From a bacterium (lineage in GTDB: Bacteria; Spirochaetota; JAHITG01): a stretch of 9,240 nt of DNA. The number at the start of each line of letters is the position of its first letter. The stretch's first letter is position 1. The stretch covers positions 1-9,240 of the forward strand of contig JAQTRT010000114.1 of the NCBI GenBank assembly GCA_028711675.1. Reading direction: 5' to 3'. Made by a program: the position numbers and the translations under genes. Shown in pieces: positions 1 through 7,000 of this stretch. Under the pieces are notes generated by a model. That model worked only from the letters and a program-made list of their open reading frames with translations, was not told the origin of the DNA and searched no databases.

Positions 1-2
1 TA

Positions 3-31
3 ACTATAATATAATAAAAAACAAAAGTCAA
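3..31 (-). promoter_or_regulatory. Promoter-like sequence at the left edge, directed out of the window
   Basis: On the minus strand TTGACT (31-26) is followed after 17 nt by TATAGT (8-3); both boxes are one base from consensus at ideal spacing. It lies just past the ilvD stop (65-63) and would serve a gene to the left of the window. The DNA here is very AT-rich, which raises the chance of a false match, and the T-rich spacer could instead be part of a transcript end. I see no convincing hairpin for a terminator between 30 and 62, only two CGTTAAT direct repeats on the minus strand. Confidence 0.4.
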
Positions 32-62
32 ATATTAACGAAACATTAACGTATCGTATCCC

Positions 63-1715
63 TCACCGGCAGATTCCGTCGTACCGGCATGATGAGACCT
101 GTTTGATATACCTGGCCAAATACCCCTTTTTCACCTTTGGACCGGGACATTTCCATGATCTAGCCCTTTCCGCCAGTTCTTTCTGATCGACCAGAAGGTC
201 CAGGGTCCCGGCTTCAATATCATACCCGATCAGGTCGCCGTCCTTCACCAGGGCAATAGGACCGCCTTCGAACGCCTCAGGCGCCACATGACCGATGCAG
301 TTGCCCCGCGTACCGCCTGAGAACCGGCCGTCCGTGATAAGCGCCACTTTATCACCCAGACCCATGCCGAACAGGGCGGATGTCGGTGACAGCATCTCTC
401 TCATGCCCGGCCCGCCTTTCGGGCCTTCATACCGGATAATGACACACTCCCCGGCTTTGATCTTATTTCCTAAAATGGCTTTCATGGCCTCTTCTTCGGA
501 ATCAAACGGTCTTGCCCTGCCTTTGAACTTCAGCATGTTCGCGGTCATGGCCGCTGCTTTAACCACGCTGCCGTCAGGCGCCAGGCTGCCGGACAGGATC
601 GCAATCCCTCCCCCTTTCTTGATTGGATCATGGAGCGGATGGATCACGTCCGCGTCCGATACCCGGCCCTGGTCCGCGATATCGAGTATCTTTCTCCCGG
701 ACACTGTGGGATTATCCTTTAAAAGCGGTTTGATAGTATGAAGCACGGCCGGGATGCCGCCGGCATATTCCAGGTCTTCCATGGTATATTCGCCGGACGG
801 CTGGATGGATGAGATGGTACTGGCTTTCCTGGATATCGTGATGAAATCATCATACGATAATCCGATATCGGTTTCACTGGCAATGGCAGGAAGGTGGAGT
901 ACGGTATTGGTCGAACCGCCCAGGGCCATGTCCACGAAAATGGCATTTTCCAAAGCAGTTTTATTGATGATCTTGTCCGGTGTTATATCATCTTTCACCA
1001 TCTGTACGATCTGCATTCCGCTCTCGAACGCGATCCTTCTTTTTTTAGCGGATACGGCCAGGGCCGTAGCGCACCCCGGAAGGGAGATACCCATAGCCTC
1101 GCACAGGCAGGCCATGGTATTGGCCGTATAAAGCCCCTGGCAGGAACCGGGACCCGGACACGCCTCGAGCTGGAACAGGGACAGTTCATCGTCCGTAATC
1201 TTTCCTGCTTTATACGAGCCGACTGCTTCAAAAGCATTCTTCACCAGGGTCAGTTTCTCGCCTTTATAACGGCCTGTGAGCATGGGGCCTGCTGTGACTA
1301 CGATGGACGGGATATTGAGCCGCATAGCGGCCATCAGCATCCCGGGTGTGATCTTATCACAGTTCGTTAAAAGCACAAGGCCGTCCAGACTGTGAGCCAC
1401 AGCCACGGATTCGACCGAATCAGCGATGAGCTCCCTTGACGGCAGGGAATAATGCATGCCGACATGGCCCATGGTGATGCCGTCGCAGATGGCCGGGATA
1501 CCAAAGATAAAAGCGTTCCCGCCGTTGGAGTGGATACCTTTCTCAATGAAGCGTTCCAGGGTCCTCATGTCGATATGGCCCGGTACCAGATCGCTGAAGG
1601 AGCTGGCAATGCCGATAAAAGGTCTCTCTATCGTTTTTTTAGATAAACCTGTGGCATACAGCAGGGCGCACGGCCCTGTCCTTTCAAAACCTTTTTTAAT
1701 CCTGTCGCTGTTCAT
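63..1715 (-). CDS. ilvD: Dihydroxy-acid dehydratase IlvD (Fe-S dehydratase of branched-chain amino-acid synthesis)
   Basis: This cytoplasmic enzyme dehydrates 2,3-dihydroxy-isovalerate and 2,3-dihydroxy-3-methylvalerate to the 2-keto acids that precede valine/leucine and isoleucine. The 550-residue length matches the short bacterial/archaeal class (about 550-560). Visible motifs are VPGH (45-48), ICDGITMGH (76-84), YSLPSRELIADSVE (89-102), NCDKITPGM (118-126), CPGPGSCQGLYTANTM (186-201), ALGGSTNTVLH (264-274), IRYEGPKGGPGMREML (427-442) and TDGRFSGGTRG (461-471). K121 of the CDK motif is the lysine that is carbamylated and helps bind Mg in the family; S466 in GRFSGG is the expected catalytic base. 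C119 and C192 sit at cluster-ligand positions, while the third [2Fe-2S]-type ligand position is Gly46. The start is set by conservation: MNSDRIKKG begins as family members do. The gene lies 9 nt after the PorV-like gene and is probably co-transcribed. No other ilv/leu gene is in view. Family assignment is nearly certain; physiological coupling to the upstream genes is unknown. Confidence 0.97.
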   Translation of the reverse strand: MNSDRIKKGFERTGPCALLYATGLSKKTIERPFIGIASSFSDLVPGHIDMRTLERFIEKGIHSNGGNAFIFGIPAICDGITMGHVGMHYSLPSRELIADSVESVAVAHSLDGLVLLTNCDKITPGMLMAAMRLNIPSIVVTAGPMLTGRYKGEKLTLVKNAFEAVGSYKAGKITDDELSLFQLEACPGPGSCQGLYTANTMACLCEAMGISLPGCATALAVSAKKRRIAFESGMQIVQMVKDDITPDKIINKTALENAIFVDMALGGSTNTVLHLPAIASETDIGLSYDDFITISRKASTISSIQPSGEYTMEDLEYAGGIPAVLHTIKPLLKDNPTVSGRKILDIADQGRVSDADVIHPLHDPIKKGGGIAILSGSLAPDGSVVKAAAMTANMLKFKGRARPFDSEEEAMKAILGNKIKAGECVIIRYEGPKGGPGMREMLSPTSALFGMGLGDKVALITDGRFSGGTRGNCIGHVAPEAFEGGPIALVKDGDLIGYDIEAGTLDLLVDQKELAERARSWKCPGPKVKKGYLARYIKQVSSCRYDGICR

Positions 1716-1721
1716 AATAAT

Positions 1722-1726
1722 ACCTT
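1722..1726 (-). promoter_or_regulatory. Shine-Dalgarno of ilvD overlapping the upstream stop codon
   Basis: On the minus strand AAGGT lies 6 nt before the ilvD ATG (1715-1713) and shares bases with the TAA stop (1727-1725) of the preceding gene. The 9-nt gap and this overlap allow translational coupling. The site is weaker than the ribosome binding sites of the other two genes (AGGAGGT and GGAGGAG), so ilvD may depend partly on ribosomes finishing the upstream gene. Confidence 0.6.
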
Positions 1727-3989
1727 ACTTCTCGTTCCTGGCCCTTTCCAGGTTGGCGAGCAGTTCCCCGTCGTTCGGGCTGATCTTCAGGCCTTCCTGA
1801 TACTGCCGGATGGCGTTGTCACGGTCGCCTGCCATGAGATAAAGATTACCCAGGTTATTGTACGCTGCAATATTGTTCCTGTTCCCTTTCAACGACTCCT
1901 GGAAGAAACGCTCAGCCAGGGTGTAGACGCCGTTCCGCGCGTAGTAGATGCCTATTTTATTATTGAGAACGGGATCTGACGGCGCTTTCCGGTAAGCGTT
2001 CTGTAAATCCCCGTATTCCCTGTTCTGGGCGTTCAATATCTTATCATAATCCTCTTTCATCTGGTTCTTGATCTTATCAGGCTTTAATTCAACATTGAAT
2101 TTATCTTCCGGGATGGAACCTGACGGGTATCTGGTCCAGGCATCCTGTACATAGCATACCCTCAAGATGTCCTCTTTGGTCCGGGACTGCTCGGCCGACC
2201 ATTGTTTCAGGTCCTGGCCGGCTTCTTTCCAGGCTTCGAAAAAATTCCCTCCGAACATGGTGGTCTCGACCGGGATCCAGACCTTGCCCGCGCTTTCAAC
2301 GTACATATCCTCGTTGATCAGCTTTTTACCGGCCTCTTCAGGCGTAAGGCCCGAATCGAACATCATGAAAATATGTCCCGGTACATCGATGAGGGCTGTG
2401 GCCACGCCCACGTTCTCCAGAGCTGAGGAATACAGGACCACGCAGTCGTCACAGTCCCCGCTTTTCTGTTTCAGCGATTCCTGCGGGTACTGGATATAGT
2501 CGATGGCAGCGCGGTTGCCGGCCGTGGATGAATAAGGCCGGTTGGGATCGGCGATATAAGTCATGCCCCATGTACCGAAGCTGTTGAAAATGGCCAGGGC
2601 TTTATAAAAATTTCCGGAAATGAATTCATCCTTGATCCTGCCGGACCTGATGGACTGGAGGGAAGCCCGCGCAAACTCCTTGATCCGGTCATCCTGAGGC
2701 GTGACAAAGCCCGCGATCTTGTCAAAGTCATCCCAGATAAAAGCATTCCGGTTATACAGGATAAAATTCCCGGGCGTCACATCCTCGGACAGACGGTCGT
2801 CATATTCATAGCTCACCACAATATCGGCCGCGCGGGTCACATCATCCCTGACCTCCAGAACATCATCGGAAAAGACCACCGGCAGCAGGACCTCCGTGGG
2901 TTTACCCGGTTCCAGGGTCTGCTTTCTGCTGGTCGGGCTCTTCATCAGACCGGAAATATAAATACCCACGCTGGCATCCAGGGGCTTCTGCGTCTTGTTC
3001 TGGACCACCACACGTACGATATTCTCTTTGGCGTAAACCTTGTACAGGGAAGCGAACATGTCCTTGATGCTTACGGTCAGGACATCCACAAGATAAGCGT
3101 GGTATCCCCAGGCGAACGTGGCAGCTACCCTGTGCGTGGCTATCAGGTCAGGATTATAGGAATATGCGTAATCAAGCTGGCTGAACTTATACCTGAGACC
3201 GGCCCCCAGGTTGAACGTAAAATTATCCTTATTCTCGTAGGTGAGGCCCTTGATGATCCCCCCGCGTACGGCTAACAGGTTAATGATCCAGTATTCAGCC
3301 CCCAGATGTGCGGAATCGTTCAGGTCCAGGCCGATGAGCAGTTTCTTCAAAGGTGAATAACCTGCGCCCACGGTCAGGGAAGGTTCAAGAATGGTCTGGG
3401 CCTTGCCCTTGCTGTAATTGACCGTAAGAGGAAGGATATTCTTCACGGTCAGGCCCACAGTGAGCTGTTCATTGAGCCGCCATAATCCTCCGATATCAGC
3501 GCCGAATCCCTGGCCTGAAGCCCAGTTCTCACCGTCATAGTTCACGTTAATGGAATAGTATTTCAGGCTCGCGCCCGCATAAATTTTTTTATAAACCTGC
3601 CGGGCAAACGCAGCATAGATAAAATGTTCGCCGTAACCGAGTTCAGGCACGCCGTCATACGTGAACTCATCCTCCTCATTATAACCGGTATAGAGCCAGT
3701 CCACGGCAATGGTATTGATCTTCTGGAACGGCATGGCAAAAGAAACATAGGTATTATAAGCCCCGGAACCGTAAAGGGAAGCGAACATGCCGCTGATCTC
3801 GCTGTGTTTCAGCTGGCCGAGACCGGCCGGATTCCAGCGGATGGCTGTTGAATCATCGGCAATGCCCGTGAAAGTCTCACCCATCCCGACAGGCCGGACG
3901 CCCGTGGGTATCTCCCGTGTCTCCAGGATATCGGAAGGGAGAGGAGCAGCTATAAGTAAAAATAACAAGAGAGAATAAATAAATTTCAT
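1725..3989 (-). CDS. PorV/UPF0164-like outer-membrane barrel fused to a transglutaminase-like cysteine protease and TPRs
   Basis: I see four parts. (1) Residues 1 to about 18 are a signal peptide with a Leu-rich core. (2) Residues about 22-295 form a PorV/UPF0164/FadL-like barrel: it opens with GVRPVGMGETFTGIADDS and AIRWNPAGLGQL, the usual start of this family, followed by alternating amphipathic strands. (3) Residues about 300-400 look like a beta-sandwich (VVVQNKTQKPLDASVGIYISG), then about 415-600 is a transglutaminase-like domain with GDCDDC (C513), PGH (H539) and WIPVETT (E575) as the likely Cys-His-acid set. (4) Residues 671-704 and 705-738 are two TPRs (KIGIYYARNGVYTLAERFFQ; NLGNLYLMAGDRDNAIRQYQ), with a degenerate helical stretch before them. 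The start is fixed by AGGAGGT 6 nt upstream. The protein should reside in the outer membrane; which side the enzymatic part faces cannot be told. It lies 41 nt after the large propeller gene and 9 nt before ilvD. The domain could be a protease, a transglutaminase or an inactive binding module; substrate unknown. The reading frame is certain and the barrel and Cys-His motifs are clear, but the role is inferred. Confidence 0.93.
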   Translation of the reverse strand: MKFIYSLLLFLLIAAPLPSDILETREIPTGVRPVGMGETFTGIADDSTAIRWNPAGLGQLKHSEISGMFASLYGSGAYNTYVSFAMPFQKINTIAVDWLYTGYNEEDEFTYDGVPELGYGEHFIYAAFARQVYKKIYAGASLKYYSINVNYDGENWASGQGFGADIGGLWRLNEQLTVGLTVKNILPLTVNYSKGKAQTILEPSLTVGAGYSPLKKLLIGLDLNDSAHLGAEYWIINLLAVRGGIIKGLTYENKDNFTFNLGAGLRYKFSQLDYAYSYNPDLIATHRVAATFAWGYHAYLVDVLTVSIKDMFASLYKVYAKENIVRVVVQNKTQKPLDASVGIYISGLMKSPTSRKQTLEPGKPTEVLLPVVFSDDVLEVRDDVTRAADIVVSYEYDDRLSEDVTPGNFILYNRNAFIWDDFDKIAGFVTPQDDRIKEFARASLQSIRSGRIKDEFISGNFYKALAIFNSFGTWGMTYIADPNRPYSSTAGNRAAIDYIQYPQESLKQKSGDCDDCVVLYSSALENVGVATALIDVPGHIFMMFDSGLTPEEAGKKLINEDMYVESAGKVWIPVETTMFGGNFFEAWKEAGQDLKQWSAEQSRTKEDILRVCYVQDAWTRYPSGSIPEDKFNVELKPDKIKNQMKEDYDKILNAQNREYGDLQNAYRKAPSDPVLNNKIGIYYARNGVYTLAERFFQESLKGNRNNIAAYNNLGNLYLMAGDRDNAIRQYQEGLKISPNDGELLANLERARNEK

Positions 3990-3995
3990 CGACCT

Positions 3996-4002
3996 ACCTC
4001 CT
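3996..4002 (-). promoter_or_regulatory. Strong Shine-Dalgarno of the PorV-like fusion gene
   Basis: AGGAGGT on the minus strand, 6 nt before the ATG at 3989-3987. It is a perfect anti-16S match and fixes the start. The 41-nt gap to the previous stop (4031) is AT-rich. I see no convincing promoter or terminator in it, which supports read-through from the propeller gene. Confidence 0.85.
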
Positions 4003-4030
4003 GCGAAATTATTTGAAAATCTTTTTTAAT

Positions 4031-7000
4031 TTATTTTTCCAGTATAACAATGGTTTTGGTCTTCTTGACCTTCCTGCCGTTATCATCAAGGATAAGGGCG
4101 ATCATATACATGTTATTGGCCATGCTCTTGCCTTTCAGGTTCTTTCCGTCCCAGCAGATCACGTTCTGGCCGGAAACCCCTTCCGTATTCTCTGCCAGCA
4201 CGTCCACCAGCTTCCCGGCCATGTTATACACCATGACGCTGTATTTGACGGACTTAGGCAGTTCAAAAGAGATTCGCGCGGTCTCCCATTCACTGGGTTT
4301 GAACACCCGCGGCTGGCAGTCTACCAGTACCTTGTCCAGCACGCCCGTATAGACGTTCTTATCCTCCACCAAGGCAACAACATTGAACTCGTCAATGACC
4401 CCGTCCACTTTATTGTTCGCTTTATCCACTGTGCCGCCGATCCGCTCCCACTGGCCGTTACGGTATATATAGACGGCGAGTTTATTCTCGTCCAGACCAG
4501 TAATATCCGTATCGCTGTAAGCCAGGGACACTGTGATCTTTTTCTTCAATTTGGTCCCTATGGGATCAAACCGGTATATACATCCGCAGACCAGGGTACA
4601 GCCGGCTTTGTCAACAGCCGGTACACCGCTGCAGTCCAGTTTCGTAATCTGCACGGTCGTGCTGTCGGCCAGGGCATGGGGACCGATCACAAGCGACATT
4701 TTACCATCAGATGTAGCCACCCTGCCGCCGTCCTTGTCCACTATAACAGCTGTCCGAAAGGACCATTGGTAATCCTGAGCCAGGGCTTTTCCTCCGAAAT
4801 CCTTGATGTTGCTCGAAACGGATACAGAGTACAGGGTAAACTGGTCCAGGGCTTCGAGGGGCGTCAGGTATGCTTCCTGATAAGCTTCCGAATATGTGAT
4901 GCGGCAATTGACCCTGGTCCCGTCTTTTTCCAGGTACATTGTATCGTCATTAAGCGTGTTGTCGTTCATGGGCTTGGTGAACGCGATCCTGATCTTCTGG
5001 TCCAGGCTTACAAAAGTAGCGTCCCGTCCCGGTTCCGTAGCGGTCCAGTTTATTTCAGGAGTTGTATTATCCAGTGTTGTAAAATACCAGGTGTAATAAC
5101 CCTGGTCCAGTATCCCGGGCTTTAAATTTACAATGTATATCATGTTATCCCGCAGAGCCGCACGGTTCGTGTACCGGGCCATAAAATTATTGGAATATCC
5201 CGCGAAGCCGCATTCAGGGATATTCGTCCCGATAATGGGAACTACTTCCATACCGTTGCTGAAAGCAGAACCGGATAAGGAACCGTCTGAATAAAACACC
5301 CTGATACCGGTATCCAGTGCCGCGTCGGACCTGGCTGATGCCGGATCAACGGAAGAGACCTTTTCCGGCAGATAAACGGTAGTCTTGAATTTATAGGAGA
5401 ACTCCCTTCCCAGAGCAACACCGTAAATATTCTGTATCCCGGAATCAATAAAAAAGACGAAATCCTTATTGGCTGTCCAGTTCTGGTCAGGAGTAAAGAT
5501 GAGGCTCTGGCAAAAATCATTGTACTTGATAAGGCCCGTAATATAGTTCACGCCGTCATAGACCCTGATGGAGGACGCGGTGATGGTATTGGGATTCAGC
5601 TTGTCGGAAAAATGGACGATGATCGGCGAGTTGAGCGCCACATCCTCATGGTTATTTGTGGGATAAGTGGCATCCACGACTGAAACTGCAGGCGGGACAT
5701 TGACCAGGTTGACCCGTACTCTGTTATTCATATTGGTCCAGGAATCCCTGGTCTTGCCGGAATTATCATAAACCGCTACTTTTAGAGAATAAACACCGTT
5801 GGCCATGGCGCTTGTATCCCAGGATCCCAGCTGCTCAAACGGCGGTTTTTTAGTATACCCTGTCATAAATCTGGTCCATGCAGAAGGATTAACACCGCTG
5901 CCGTAATACAGTTCATATTTATTAAAATTATCATCATAAGCATATCCGTAGATGGAGATGGTCCCTGATAATTTATCATAGGGTTCGTCCACGGAGACAG
6001 GTGAAGTGATCCTGCATTGGGGTGTACCGTCAACACGGATAGGGACAGAGAGCTGATAAACTGTGGACCCGTACAAAAGAGGGCCTGCTGATTTGACAGG
6101 GCTGCCTGTGCCGAAATAAGATGCAGCCAGAACCCTTAAAAAAACATTCTGACCGCCTATGATATCCTCGGAGAGAGCAGCGGCATTCCAGATGAACGCA
6201 TGGGACACGCCCTGTGTTGAAGTGGTAAGGCTGTCCAGTTCACCGCTGACAGAGGCATCCATCCATTTCTTCCTGTCCACGGAATACCGGACCTTTACGA
6301 TCTTACCGCTGTCCGACTCATGGTCCTTCATCCTGTACCGGAACTGGTACTGGTTATTACCCGGAACGGTCTCTCCGCAATTGGAGATGGCGCTGATATA
6401 GGTGACGTCATTGGGAAGCCTGTTCCTGGCCATGTTAAAGACCTGATTCCGGTAAATGATGTTGGTCTGGGAAGCGGCAGTGAAAGGCTGTCCGGCAACG
6501 ATAAGGTCTATAAAACCGTCATTATCATAATCTCCCCATGCCACTTTACACCTTTTCACGCCTGTGAGGCCGGCCCCTATATCCGTGAATTTCCCTGAAC
6601 CGTCATTCCTGTATATCGTGGTTGCCAAAACAGCCCCGTTATCTCCTGCGACCGCCAGATCCAGATCATTGTCATTGTCAAAATCGCCCCAGGCCAGGCT
6701 GCACATAAAAACACCTGTCAGGCCTGCGCTGATATCCACGAAATTCCCTGCTCCGTCGTTCCGGTATATCTTGGTAATGTAACCGGCTGTCGACGCACCG
6801 GCAACAGCCAGGTCCAGGTCATTGTCATTGTCATAATCTCCCCAGGCTACGCTGCAGTAATAGACGGGGATAATGGAAGTATTGATCTCTGAGAAAGCGC
6901 CATTCTGGTTATTGTATATTTTTGTCGTAGTAACTCCGCTAAGTGTTCTTCCCGCGATCACAAGATCCAGGTCTCCGTCATTGTCATAATCACCCCAGGC

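Noticed and set aside
3045..3790. MFASLY occurring twice in the PorV-like protein as an internal duplication
   Set aside because: Only about 6 residues and 15 bases match, and flanking sequences and predicted structures differ, so chance is enough.
4013..5125. A 370-residue open frame on the plus strand across the 3' end of the propeller gene
   Set aside because: It lies antisense to the clearly coding minus-strand Ig/ZU5/C-terminal domains, has no ribosome binding site and its translation shows no family features. It is a shadow of the real gene.
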